The position numbers were made by a program, and so were the translations under genes. Below, in pieces: positions 1-10,039 of a stretch of DNA of 64,000 bases. Source of the DNA: Eunapius fragilis (taxonomy: Eukaryota; Porifera; Demospongiae; Spongillida; Spongillidae); assembly GCA_963681505.1 (NCBI GenBank), contig OY811987.1, positions 1,261,066 through 1,325,065 on the forward strand, read 5' to 3'. The notes beneath the pieces are model-generated. The model saw only the letters and a program-made list of their open reading frames with translations. It did not search any database and was not told where the DNA came from. How positions within the stretch are numbered: position 1 is the stretch's first letter; the number at the start of each line of letters is the position of its first letter.

Positions 1-48
1 CCCTAACCCGTACCCCCCGCGTGGGCGGCTTGATTAGTACAGCACGTG

Positions 49-59
49 CAGAGGCGGAT

Positions 60-90
<31 letters not shown>

Positions 91-343
91 CTATGGGGGC
101 TGTAGCCCCCCCCCCCCTTTCGGATAAGTAACGAAAATAATTACGACTAATTAACTACATGTATATACGCGCTCACTGCATGTATTTTTATAATGCTATA
201 CCTGTATTAACTTATGCGCACAAAGTGAAGCATCGTTCCTACTTGAACCGAAATGGAATTTAATTAGTGCCCCATGCACAGATTTAGAATACAACGTTTT
301 TATAATAAGCCCCCCCCTTTCAAAAATCCTGGATCCGCCCCTG
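49..343. mobile_element. Nonautonomous CAG...CTG inverted-repeat element (hAT-like MITE)
   Basis: The termini are inverted: the left end begins CAGAGGCGGATCC and the right end finishes GGATCCGCCCCTG. The element is flanked on both sides by ACGTG (44-48 and 344-348). The second copy of this locus (about 14906-14930) has a single ACGTG and no element, so this is an occupied site with a 5-bp duplication. The interior has long G and C runs at 61-90 and 106-117 and no coding frame I believe in. CAG...CTG ends suggest the hAT superfamily, but 5 bp is short for a hAT duplication, which is usually 8 bp. It sits 16 bp upstream of the AKR start codon. Confidence 0.75.
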
Positions 344-993
344 ACGTGTCGGTGCAAAATGACATCGCCTTCGAGAGTACTAGTAACGGTTACTCTCAAT
401 GATGGGAACTGTATGCCCGTTCTTGGTTTAGGGGTCTACCTCGCTGAAAGTGGCGGAGATGCGAAGCAGGCCATCCTTTGGGCCTTGCAACACGGATATC
501 GACTAATCGATACCGCCAAAATTTACGGGTAAAGGAGTTAATCTTTGTTACCACGAAGGTTAGTTGTGACGGAACGCCCTTTGGATATTGGAATAACAAA
601 TATCTGTATGTTTTTACCAAATAAGGAAGAACTATGGTGACGAATAATACTAATAGCCCATAGGTGCAATATGGCCTTTGTATTAAACTTGTAACGTTCA
701 TAATTTAGCTAGCGCCTTCCGACCATGGAAAGGATAAGACCATCCAAGCGTGTCAGGAAAGCCTGGGAAAGTGAGTACATCTGCAATAAGGTACTGCGCG
801 ACATTTAGATTGGCTTCTGTTGCAGGCTTGGCCTTGATTATGTGGACCTGTACCTCATTCACTCCCCATCTGAGGGGAAAATACTGGAGACATGGGGCGC
901 CATGATTGAGCTGAAGAAGAGGGGTCTTGCAAAGTAAGTCTTTTAGGTACAACACTGTTAGTCTCAACACACGTGCGCGCTCACGCGCACACG

Positions 994-998
<5 letters not shown>

Positions 999-1081
<83 letters not shown>
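999..1081. repeat. (CA)n microsatellite forming a splice acceptor
   Basis: About 40 CA units run directly into CACAG, the 3' splice site of the AKR exon encoding [12 protein letters not shown]. The second copy at about 15660-15706 has a shorter and interrupted array in the same place. A 72-residue poly-Thr/His frame here is only the repeat. Confidence 0.9.
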
Positions 1082-1083
<2 letters not shown>

Positions 1084-1415
1084 TCAATTGGTGTATCTAA
1101 CTTCAATGTTCACCACTTGAAGCCTCTGAAGGAAGCCTATCCTGACCACATTCCAGCAGGTGAAGGCAGTCCTCAAGAGTTTGGTGTATGATTTACGACC
1201 ACACCCCTTGTAGTGAATCAAATTGAGCTGAGTCCTTACCTAACATTTGATGAGTGTGTGGCCTACTGTCAGAAGGAGAACATTGTGGTTGAAGCCTTCT
1301 CTCCTTTGGCCAAAGGATTTAAACTTGAAGATCCTTTGCTGCTCAATATTGCAGCTAAGTAAGTTAAGTATATACACAGGTTAAAATCATCTGCTAAGAT
1401 ATGCCTAAGGCTATT

Positions 1416-1800
1416 GATGTGCTAGTGGTGCTGATGGTTATGGTGGTGGTGCTGATGGTTATGGTAGTGGTGCTGATGGTGCTAGTGGTGCTGGTGGTGC
1501 TAGTGGTGCTGATGGTTATGGCGGTGGTGGTGGTGCTGATGGTGCTAGTGGTGCTGATGGTTATGGCGGTGGTGGTAGTGCTGATATTGGTGGTGCTGAT
1601 GGTGCTAGTGGTGGTGGTCGTTATGGTGGTGCTTATGATGGTGCTAGTGGTGCTGATGGTTATGGTGGTGGTGGTGGTGCTGATGGTGCTAGTGGTGGTG
1701 GTCGTTATGGTGGTGGTGGTGCTGATGGTGCTAGTGGTGGTGCTAGTGGTGCTAGTGGTGCTGATGGTGCTAGTGGTGCTGATGGTGCTTATGGTGGAGC
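1416..1800. repeat. Intronic GGTGCTGATGGTTAT-type triplet minisatellite
   Basis: An imperfect array built from GGTGCTGATGGT, GGTTATGGTGGT and GCTAGTGGT blocks lies in AKR intron 6. All blocks are multiples of three, so both strands stay open for more than 170 codons, but there is no coding signal beyond that. The paralogous intron has a shorter version at 16039-16345. Confidence 0.85.
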
Positions 1801-1897
1801 TTATGTGCAGGCTATGTGACATTTTACCTGGCCTTATGGTAGTTAAATTTTCAAGGTACTCAAAAGAAGATACTGCTACAATGAAGTTGTATATATC

Positions 1898-1919
1898 GGA
1901 ACCTACGCGAGTAGGTTCC
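1898..1919. repeat. Terminal stem-loop of unit A
   Basis: A perfect palindrome with 9-bp arms GGAACCTAC and GTAGGTTCC around the loop GCGA (TCGC on the element strand). The identical 22-mer recurs at 50142-50163. Related stems with compensatory changes lie at 51357-51378 and 54676-54697. Confidence 0.9.
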
Positions 1920-3696
1920 ATATAGGAATCCTGCAGTATCATGAATGTCATTATAAAAACGTCACTCACGTCTAGCGGGACATTTAAGAATCGGGTCACT
2001 TCGCTCTTAGTGGCAATCGAGCGATATCAAAAAGGAGAACATTTCTGCGCTGTATCTGTGTCATAAGACGGTGTACTTTTAGAGAACAAAAATACTCGTC
2101 CCCATCGTCCGTACCCAGTCCCACCTAAAATTTCTCCTCCGTCGGCTTCTTCTTCTTCTTCTTCCTTCCGGAGAGTATAACTCACGACAGGAACGTTTGT
2201 AAAGCACGCCAAGTGTACCAATCGCTTCAGGATGCGTCCGCAGGTTATCTTCGGGGGTCTGTAAGACGCCTAACTGTTCGGGCAATTAACTAAAGCGAAT
2301 AGTACCTCATTTGGTATTCGGTTAAAAATACCCAATTACATCAGCTAGCTATTTTTAAATGCAATAATTTAATAATAGCCACGTGTCGTGGGCGTGATTC
2401 AATTCTTAATATTCCTGCACGCTGTGGAAGAGGTATACGCACTGAATCTAAGAGCATCTGTCTCTGAGGCCTTTTTGATGATTTCAGGGTCCCTACGGCT
2501 TCATGTATAAATGTCCAACCATATTGCCAAATGGTTGAGAAAAGGAATGGAGCAGTGATATGCGATAACGTTATAGGAAGCCTCCTGACGAATATTCAAG
2601 GTATCATTTTCTGCATGACACCTGTGCGTTGCTCTCAACTCTATCATTCGTTACGCAGCTTGAGATGAAAGCCAAAAACTACCATACACGTAAGTACCCG
2701 ACACTATCGCATCTAATTGCGTTGACCGAATTGATTTCTATGCTATAGCTTCTTATAGCATAACTTTCGAATTCTGTCGGCGGAACTACATATGCGATCA
2801 GATACTACGGTATACAGTCTACAGCAGATATATGTGAAGCAAGAGGCTCCAATTAGAATGTGTCTCTCCCACCACCGCCCTTACAGAAAAAAAAACCCGG
2901 CAACAACTAGCCACTCGTACACCTACAGATATGCCAAACGAGTGCAATACAAGACACGACAAGGTGTCAAGCGCGCTACTGAAGGGACCAACAAAGCGAC
3001 CACCCGAAGGTGCGTTACACCATGAATGTTGGATCTGGACATAAATTATAGCATGTATAGTGTATCGCTAAAATGGAAGGAGTATTTTATGCAACAGTTA
3101 CAGCGGTAGATATACGCTGTTCGCTGACAATTTCGTAATAATGTGTATTGTGGTGCATAGTTTATATCTGATAATAGTGTCAAAGTTGCTGTGACAACGT
3201 ATTATGGCATGGTTTAATCTGATAATAGCGTGAGATCAGTGGGTACATGTAATCTTTGATGTATTATATGGCCTCACTTGCCAGTGGAGGATTTGAATAT
3301 TATGTTTTAACTTTAACTAACAGTTGTTTAAATCATCTGTTCCAGGTCCAGGAGTCGCCCTACCTGCTCCACATCCAGGTCCAGGATTCGTTCCATTCCA
3401 GCTGCAGGATTAGCTCCACCTGCTCTACCTGCTGTATATCCTGGATACAGCAGTATATCCTGGTCCAAAATATACAGCAGTGTATATCCTGATCCTCGAT
3501 ATACAAGATGCAGGACACGCTCCTGGGTTTTATATAAGTGGTATTTATTGTAATACTGTGTTTTAATGGTACACCCACACCTCAAAAAATTGCATGGCCA
3601 CGAGATTCTAAAATAAAACTGTCATTTTACATTCTTGCTAAGTTTCAAGAACTAAATACAATACTACATGTAAATCCACCAAAAAAAATGTAGGAA

Positions 3697-3978
3697 ACAA
3701 GTGATAAAAACATTCTCTATGCGAGAAGGTTAGTGGTATATAGGAATCAAAAGTGGTGGTGGTGTAAAAAGCAAGGGAACAAGGCTTGTGATTGAAAAGG
3801 AAAAATGAAATAGACCTATATTAGCGCGCACAGTTAAACATGACATGCTGCTAATATAGGTCTATTTCATTTTTCCTTTTCAATCACAAGCCTTGTTCCC
3901 TTGCTTTTTACACCACCACCACTTTTGATTCCTATATACCACTAACCTTCTCGCATAGAGAATGTTTTTATCACTTGT
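3697..3978. repeat. Foldback (long inverted repeat) at the end of unit A
   Basis: Two nearly perfect arms of about 130 bp, beginning ACAAGTGATAAAAACATT and ending with its complement ACTTGT, surround a short loop. The inner parts of the arms contain TGAAATAGACCTATATTAGC and its complement. A transcript would form a very long hairpin. Related foldbacks occur at 49846-50125, 50164-50458, 53131-53415 and 53904-54196, with truncated ones elsewhere. Confidence 0.9.
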
Positions 3979-4499
3979 CCAATTAAGAATTCAGCGTTTT
4001 ATAACCTGGCGATAAATGGTCCAGCTGTTAATGCGTAAAAGCAGTTAAGACAGTCTAATTTCACAAGCCAGTGGGATATGCAAGCAGCTTCCCACCCCAC
4101 CCTACCACACCCCACCCCCTATAACACCCCCTTACCCCACTTCATGTTCCATTTTCTTTTCACTTAATCAACTTACTGCTATTACACACTGCTAATCTTT
4201 TCAACAGATACAATAAATCTGCTGCTCAACTTTTGATTCGCTGGTCAATCCAGCGTGGGTTTGTGTGCATACCAAAGTCAGTAACAAAGGGAAGGATAAT
4301 AGAAAACGCTAACGTCTTCGATTTCGAAATTTGTCCTGAAGACATGGCAACAATGGTGTGCTATAATTCAATGATTGCATGTTGGCCATGTGATGATTGC
4401 ATGTTGGCCATGTGATGATAATTACTCTGTTATCAGAACGGGTGGAACGAGAACTTCATGACTGACTGGGAGGTGATTTTCAGCCCTTGGAGCCCCTGA

Positions 4500-5345
4500 A
4501 GATCTGTGGATATATCATTAGTTTTTATTACCATAGCTTATTGGATTGTGACGTAGGACGGTGTATGCATTATGCAAGGATTCGTCTTATGGCCAGGATT
4601 TTATTTGTCCAATATGTGAATTGTTGCCCCACACAACTCCCCCAAAATAAATAATAATGAGCAATGCAGCCTCCATCCGAGGAACACTTATTTCTTCTAG
4701 TGACTTTTAGGGGTTTTATTGTATTGCTATACTGCTCTAAGTTATGTAAGTTAATTCAATTTTTAGGGGAAAAAATAATAATTGTATGGATCAGGGAGCT
4801 ACCACTGTTACTAATTCAACTAAAGAGAATCTGCAGAGCAACTTTTGCCTCTAATAACTAGTATGCCTATCACAGCACGTGTAGTTCCAGCTGGTTTTGG
4901 ATAAGTGGTATTGCATTGCTATAACTGCCAACGTTGGATGGCGCATGTCCGCAGAGGGTTATTGTCGATTTGTCAGACGCATGCGTATCGGGGGTATCGT
5001 TCTATCCAGATGTTTTTTTTTTTACTTGGACTTAAGTCTATGTGCAATGCTCTTGTCCTGTGAATACCTTTGTGGGCGGAGCTAGCCAAAAATTATCTCG
5101 TAGGTCGAGCCAATCTGTATTAACTGTGCATGTTGGTACACAACACGTGGGGAGGAAAGCACGTGTGCTGCCTATATACTAAACATATCTCCAGAGTCGT
5201 CCGCAACTCTTTATTTTTTTCCCCAGTATATGTCGCTGGACTTTGCGCATTATCGACTCGTGCAGAAGGGGTTAAAGTTAAAGAACTAATTATTACCCCG
5301 GTAGCTATGTCGGTGCATGCACTGCTTGTAGCTGCTTCAGGGCCG
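4500..5345 (+). pseudogene. AKR-GBA spacer and truncated GBA exon 1 stub
   Basis: From about 4605 to 5335 this matches 20543-21262, the spacer and start of GBA copy 3. It keeps the paired CACGTG boxes near 5142 and 5157 and the start codon at 5307, encoding MSVHALLVAA. Similarity to GBA stops after about ten codons and the frame runs into unrelated sequence. The rest of the GBA gene is absent, so this is a breakpoint stub. Position 4604 is also the empty site for the retroelement found at 17089-20538. Confidence 0.75.
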
Positions 5346-5399
5346 GCGCCGCAGGTCCGGTTGCACGGTTTTAACCGGACCACTTTTTATAACTGACGC

Positions 5400-5635
5400 T
5401 TTTTAAAATTACATCATTGTATATCCTTGCACTACGTCACTTCGCGCGCGCGCGCAATCCGTTATGCGTTAACTAGTACATGAACATGCTATTACTTTAA
5501 CATGATCAGATGTGGCGACCAAAGTCTCATCTGTTACATCTATATCAGCATGTTATTAGCTATACGTGTATAATAAAGTTAACAGCATTCAGTAAAAAAT
5601 GGCTACTGTTGGCAATGTGCGAGATTCGATTCCCA
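5400..5635. other. Unassigned breakpoint sequence
   Basis: The stretch between the GBA stub and the hAT fragment contains a CG-rich run (GCGCGCGCGC near 5446). I recognise no gene in it. Confidence 0.4.
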
Positions 5636-6215
5636 GCTTACCTGATGAGCCCCACCATCCTAAATCCTTTGCTTTTCCGAAGCGAAGCTTTGGAAAGACA
5701 AAACCTGTTTTTTTTTTGCTCAGCAAAGAGCCAGTGGTTCGATACTTGGCCTTTTCTCCATTACGATGAAGTGATGTTCTGCCACACTTGTGTCACTGCC
5801 TTTAAGCTGGGCAGAATTAAGTCAAGTAAAAACGCTGCAACTGCATTTGTAAGTTTATACGCGAGCAAGCAATATGGTCATGCTTAGTGAGTGACAAATG
5901 TTTTTGTGTCTCAGGTAACTTCAGGATTTTGTAACTGGAAAGATGCCACTGTTGCTTTCAGTAAGCATCTCCAGTCCAAGTCTCACATCGAAGCAGTTGA
6001 AGCCGTCAATACACTTCCGAAACAAAGGATGTTGGCGCGCAGCTTAGTATTGCTCACAAAGCAGAGAAGGAGGAGGCAAGGGACATGTTGCAGATTATTC
6101 TGTCAAGTGTTCGCTTCCTTGCCAGGCAAGGACTGGCCCTTCGTGGTGATGGCAGTGATGTGTCCTCTAACCTCACTCAGCTTCTTCATGTGAGAGCTGA
6201 AGGCAATCCAAAAAT
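5636..6215 (+). pseudogene. hAT-family transposase N-terminal fragment (ZMYM1-like, DUF4371 type)
   Basis: The sequence encodes the start of a hAT-like protein: FPKRSFGKTKPV, then a TTF-type zinc-finger region with WFDTWPFLHYDE and FCHTCVTAFKLG, then GFCNWKDATVAFSKHLQSKSH and finally LARQGLALRGDGSDVSSN. These are the hallmark stretches before the DUF4371/RNase-H fold of ZMYM1-like and hAT transposases. A run of T near 5712 shifts the frame, and the reading is interrupted near 5849-5915 by a possible intron. Similarity ends at about 6215, where Rab4 intron 3 sequence begins, so the catalytic domain is missing. It lies at the breakpoint between the GBA stub and the inverted Rab4 copy. Confidence 0.7.
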
Positions 6216-6550
6216 GCTAGGAATCCATGTCCTCCATCACCTTATGTCCTCCTCCCCTCTTCATCACCACATGTCCCCCTCTCCATCCACACCTCCATCT
6301 TCACCTTATTTCTCCACACCTGCATCTTTATCAGTGGTGTTATATGTCCCTCCTCCTCTTCACTTCATTCTCTCCACACACACCCCTCCCTTGTAGCCGT
6401 GAGTCCTACAATGCACTTACAAACTGGTTGACTGATGCCCGAACACTAGCTAGTCCCAACATTGTCATCATCCTCGTTGGCAACAAGAAGGACTTAGAAT
6501 CAGAGAGGGAGGTGACCTTCATGGAGGCTACAAGATTTGCCCAAGAAAAT

Positions 6551-6551
<1 letters not shown>

Positions 6552-6603
<52 letters not shown>

Positions 6604-6625
6604 GTGTGTGTGTGCGTGCGTGCCT
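6552..6625. repeat. (GT)n microsatellite forming a splice donor
   Basis: Exon 4 of Rab4 copy 1 ends AAATG and the intron starts directly with GTGTGTGT. The intact gene has the same arrangement at 26530-26616. Confidence 0.85.
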
Positions 6626-6719
6626 ATGCATGGGAACAGGAAGTCCATCTTCTTAACCTCTGTAAGTAGGATATTAATAGCTTGCACCCCTTAGGGTTAC
6701 ATCTCCTCCATGTGCCTAT

Positions 6720-6910
6720 TTTATACATACCCCATGGCACCCCATCTCGTCCATTACGTACCTCCATGGCACCCCATCTCCTCCATTACGTACCCCCATG
6801 GCACCCCATCTCCTCCATTACATACCTCCATGGCACCCCATCTCCTCCATTACGTACCCCCATGGCACCCCATCTCTTCCATTATGTACCTCCATTTCAC
6901 CCCATCTCTT
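6720..6910. repeat. 30-bp minisatellite (CCATGGCACCCCATCTCCTC)
   Basis: About six imperfect copies of a 30-bp unit, also present with fewer copies in Rab4 copy 2 at 26300-26430. The open frames here are artefacts of the repeat. Confidence 0.8.
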
Positions 6911-6984
6911 CCATTTTATCATTAGCTTTTTTTTTTTTTCAAATGACTGCATAGACCTGATGAAACATTGGCAGAAATAGTTTA

Positions 6985-7200
6985 CGGTGTTCCTTGTTAG
7001 GCAGAGGTGTTCCTTGTTAGGCAGAGGTGTTCCTTGTTAGGCAGAGGTGTCCATGTTAGGCAAAGGTGTTCCTTATTAGGCAGAGGTGTTCCTTGTTAGG
7101 CAGAGGTGTTCCTTGTTACGCAGAGGTGTCCTTGTTGAGTAGAGGTGTTCTTGAACGGAAGTGTTCTTGAACGGAGGTGTTCCTTGTTAGGTATAAATGG
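6985..7200. repeat. 20-bp minisatellite (GTTCCTTGTTAGGCAGAGGT)
   Basis: About ten copies, with some units shortened by one or two bases. The complementary array in the other Rab4 copy (25960-26232) has more copies. Confidence 0.8.
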
Positions 7201-7462
7201 ATATGTCCTTATTTGCAGGTCCTGAGGTGTTAAAACTATAGGCAGATGTTTAGGGAGAATTAAAGTAGCTAGCCAATGTCTCTCTGTACCCTACAACAAC
7301 AAATGGGGTCAGCACATTGAGTTCATTATTTCCCTAAACTTGGAACTTTGATTAGGCAATCAGTTAATGGCTTCCAAACTTCCTGTCTTGGGCGTGATCA
7401 AGAGTGTGCAAAGGGCACGATTTTATTTGACAACGGCCATAAGCTACAACTCAAATAACACT

Positions 7463-7903
7463 GGGCTGGGTAGTATGCCTATGCAGGTAGTGGGCTGGGT
7501 AGTATGCCTATGCAGGTAGTGGGCTGGGTAGTATGCCTATGCAGGTAGTGGGCTGGGTAGTATGCCTATGCAGGTAGTGGGCTGGGTAGTATGCCTATGC
7601 AGGTAGTGGGCTGGGTAGTATGCCTATGCAGGTAGTGGGCTGGGTAGTATGCCTATGCAGGTAGTGGGCTGGGTAGTATGCCTATGCAGGTAGTGGGCTG
7701 GGTAGTATGCCTATGCAGGTAGTGGGCTGGGTAGTATGCCTATGCAGGTAGTGGGCTGGGTAGTATGCCTATGCAGGTAGTGGGCTGGGTAGTGTGCCTA
7801 TGCAGGTAGTGGGCTGGGTAGTATGCCTATGCAGGTAGTGGGCTGGGTAGTGTGCCTATGCAGGTAGTGGGCTGGGTAGTGTGCCTATGCAGGTAGTGGG
7901 CTG
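7463..7903. repeat. 29-bp minisatellite, about 15 copies, specific to this copy
   Basis: The tandem unit is GGGCTGGGTAGTATGCCTAT followed by GCAGGTAGT. Most units are identical; a few have GTG for ATG. The equivalent place in the other Rab4 copy (near 25690) lacks the array, so it expanded after duplication or is polymorphic. Confidence 0.9.
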
Positions 7904-8054
7904 TAGTTAATGGGCTCTCTTGTGGCTGAGACTAAGTTGTCAGTAAAGGATTGTGATAGGGCAGTGTCCCCCCCCCCCCCCCCCCTCCCTTACCCTCTAC
8001 TGTCTAAGTAAACCTGTTTGGTGTGTGGGTGCAGATGGCTGAGCATATGTTTGT

Positions 8055-8155
8055 CATGTGACATGGTTGAGCCTGCTTATGTTTGTCATGTGACATGGTT
8101 GAGCCTGCTTATGTTTGTCATGTGACATGGTTGAGCCTGCTTATGTTTGACATGA
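8055..8155. repeat. 32-bp repeat, three copies
   Basis: Three copies of a unit containing CATGTGACATGGTTGAGCCT precede Rab4 exon 5. The complement is at 25600-25690. Confidence 0.75.
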
Positions 8156-8455
8156 TTGACATGACTCCATTGTTTAGAACTGGCTTTCCTGGAGACAAGT
8201 GCGCTGACTGGAGAAAACGTTGAAGAGGTGTTCCTGAAATGTACAAGGACAATCCTTACCAAGATAGATGCTGGTGAGCCTAAGGGAGAAGGGGTGTGTT
8301 CTAAGGGAGGTGGGTGTGTCCTAAGAAAGAAGGGGTGTGTCATTACTAGCCTCATATCATCTGATCAGAGATGACATCGTGTGTCCCACAATTGGTTTAT
8401 TACCTCAACACAGTGATTACATCACTCTCTGTACCAAATATGTACCTGAAGCACT

Positions 8456-8690
8456 ATTAACTGCCCCATGCTATTAACTGCCCCATGTTATTAACTGCCC
8501 CCATGCTATTAACTGCGCCATGTTATTAACTGCCCCCATGTTATTAACTGCCCCCATGTTATTAACTGCCCCCATGTTATTAACTGCTCCCATGTTATTA
8601 ACTGCCATGTTATTAACTGCCCCCATGTTATTAACTGCCCCCATGTTATTAACTGCCCCCATGTTATTAACTGCCCCCATGTTTTATTGC
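8456..8690. repeat. 18-bp minisatellite (ATGTTATTAACTGCCCCC)
   Basis: About 13 copies. The complement is at 25105-25310 in the other Rab4 copy. The period is divisible by three, so it creates long repetitive frames on both strands that are not genes. Confidence 0.85.
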
Positions 8691-8749
8691 TCCTTGCCAT
8701 TTAGTTGACAGATGTTCTATAGCAAACCTTACTTTGGCATTGCCATCCT

Positions 8750-8885
8750 GCACTGTGTGTTACACTGGTGCTACATTAGGTGCTACACTAGGTGCTACAC
8801 TGTGTGTTACACTGGTGCTACACTAGGTGCTGCACTGGGTACATTGATACTAGGTGACACACTTGGGGGTACACTAGGTCCCACA
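8750..8885. repeat. Short tandem repeat (GTTACACTGGTGCTACACTA)
   Basis: Degenerate 11-22-bp units. The larger complementary array at 23955-25045 is split by a foldback element that is absent here. Confidence 0.75.
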
Positions 8886-9617
8886 CACAGGGTATTACTA
8901 ACCTGCCTCTTCTATAGTATTGGGGGAGGGGCTTATAGCATCTAGGGGGCATGACCCCGCCCCTTTCTCTCTTCCCCCTCCTAACCTTAGGTGAGATCGA
9001 TCGTGATAAAGTCAGCTGTGATACACAGCCAAATGGTGGTAAATGCATACTGAGTTGGTAGTCTTGTCCCCAGACCATTGCATCCTTGGTGGTGAAACAT
9101 TGATCACCTACTGTGATTTAAGCCAGCTGTTGGTAGAACTTTTTAAAAAACCTGCTACCAATATGAGCGTTAAGGGACTGGGGACTAGGTTGAAAGAGCA
9201 CTGGACACTGTTGTAGGATGGTGATAGCAGCTGCTTTGCAACATTGTAGATTAATAAACCATTGCAGTGGGGTAAGTTAGCACTTCACCGGTAAGCAAAT
9301 CACTGGTGTGCTTGTTGCACATTAATAAAAATTTAAGAAGGGAAGGAGGGAAATTACAGCGGTCTGGGAACGAGTGACCTAACCTTTGTGGTAATAATGT
9401 ATTTGATGCCTCTCACTGCAGCATATAGGTCCACAGGGATGGGGGGAGAGTGGGTAAAACCTCTCACTGCAACATATAGGCCCACAGGGATGGGGGGGGG
9501 GGGGGGGGGGAGTGGGTAAAATAGCCATGCTGCTATTTGACACTCCCTCTCCGGTCATATTCATAGCTGTAGTGCTTCCAACACATGAATATGGTACAAT
9601 AACTATGACCATCCTCC

Positions 9618-9628
9618 ACACGCACACG

Positions 9629-9676
<48 letters not shown>
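9618..9676. repeat. (CA)n microsatellite before Rab4 exon 6
   Basis: The array ends seven bases before the acceptor CTCCCTAG of exon 6 and so acts as the intron's terminal tract. In the intact gene the array is only about 18 bp long. Confidence 0.85.
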
Positions 9677-9677
<1 letters not shown>

Positions 9678-10039
9678 CCTAGGTGAGCTTGATCCAGAGA
9701 GAGTTGGTTCTGGCATACAATATGGAAATGCCCAACTACGGAAACCTATTGAAAATTCGCCGTCTGACAAATCCAAGTGTTCGTGCTAGAAATATGATGG
9801 TATTAACCCCTTGTGTACCTACCACCTGCTTTTGCAAATACATAGTAGAGCTTGGAAAAAATTATCGTTTACACATTTATTCTAGATTGTATGTCCGTTG
9901 TGAACATATGCACCACTTGTATGTAGCTGTAACTTCTCGCAGTATCCATTTCTGGTATGAAATTTATTGGAAATGGAAATGGTTCCTCTTTTATGTTTCA
10001 TAAACCGCACACACTAACACATACAAGTGCGTGCTTTAT

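Larger units (their letters stand above)
1898..3978 (-). mobile_element. Composite foldback-cargo-hairpin element, unit A
   Basis: This 2.08-kb insertion lies in AKR intron 6; the paralogous intron at about 16434 is the empty site. Read on the minus strand it starts with a 282-bp foldback (3978 to 3697), continues through about 1.8 kb of cargo, and ends with a 22-nt stem-loop at 1898-1919. The sequence just before the stem-loop on this strand reads CCTATAT, and GATA follows it. GATA is already present in the empty site, and I see no target-site duplication. The cargo has a GAA run (glutamate in one frame) about 230 bp from the stem-loop. It matches unit B at 51357-53415 along its length, with scattered indels and a premature stop in the best plus-strand frame. 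No transposase is recognisable. Confidence 0.75.
359..4499 (+). pseudogene. Aldo-keto reductase copy 1, broken by an exon 2 deletion
   Basis: This is the paralogue of the intact gene at 14930-16975 and shares its exons: exon 1 at 359-528, later exons near 714-776, 831-934, 1082-1160, 1213-1359, 4208-4355 and the last ending at 4499. Compared with the intact copy, 110 bp are missing just after position 539. The loss removes the 3' end of intron 1, its acceptor and most of exon 2, which encodes the segment leading to the catalytic lysine. Only about 20 bp of exon 2 remain. Intron 6 has grown by a 2.1-kb mobile insertion (1898-3978). The gene should not make a normal protein unless exon 2 is skipped or an unusual acceptor is used. 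Confidence 0.8.
6397..9789 (+). pseudogene. RAB4: Rab4 copy 1, lacking exons 1-3
   Basis: Three exons remain, equal in length to exons 4-6 of the intact gene: 6397-6551 ([12 protein letters not shown] to FAQEN, including the NKKD guanine-binding motif), 8178-8273 ([19 protein letters not shown], with the SA motif) and 9683-9789 ([19 protein letters not shown] to the prenylated tail KCSC). Exons 1-3, carrying the P-loop, both switch regions and WDTAGQ, are absent. Upstream there is a hAT fragment instead. The remaining splice sites look normal. Without the nucleotide-binding core a GTPase cannot form, so this is a truncated duplicate, convergent with GBA copy 1 exactly as the intact Rab4 is with GBA copy 3. 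Confidence 0.85.

Noticed and set aside
1..20. Telomere-like CCCTAACCC at the window start and at 14846
   Set aside because: Only two imperfect units occur, and the second copy is deep within the window, so it is ordinary unique sequence of the duplicated block.
1898..1919. Could the 22-nt stem-loop be part of a tRNA or other known RNA gene
   Set aside because: No cloverleaf, no A or B box nearby, and the stem sequence varies between copies while the flanks mark an insertion end.
1401..1999. 174- and 201-codon frames (poly Val/Leu/Met or Ser/Thr/Ile)
   Set aside because: They translate the intronic triplet minisatellite on both strands.
7463..7903. CRISPR-like regular array
   Set aside because: Units are directly adjacent without spacers, the genome is eukaryotic, and the array sits in an intron. 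It is a minisatellite.
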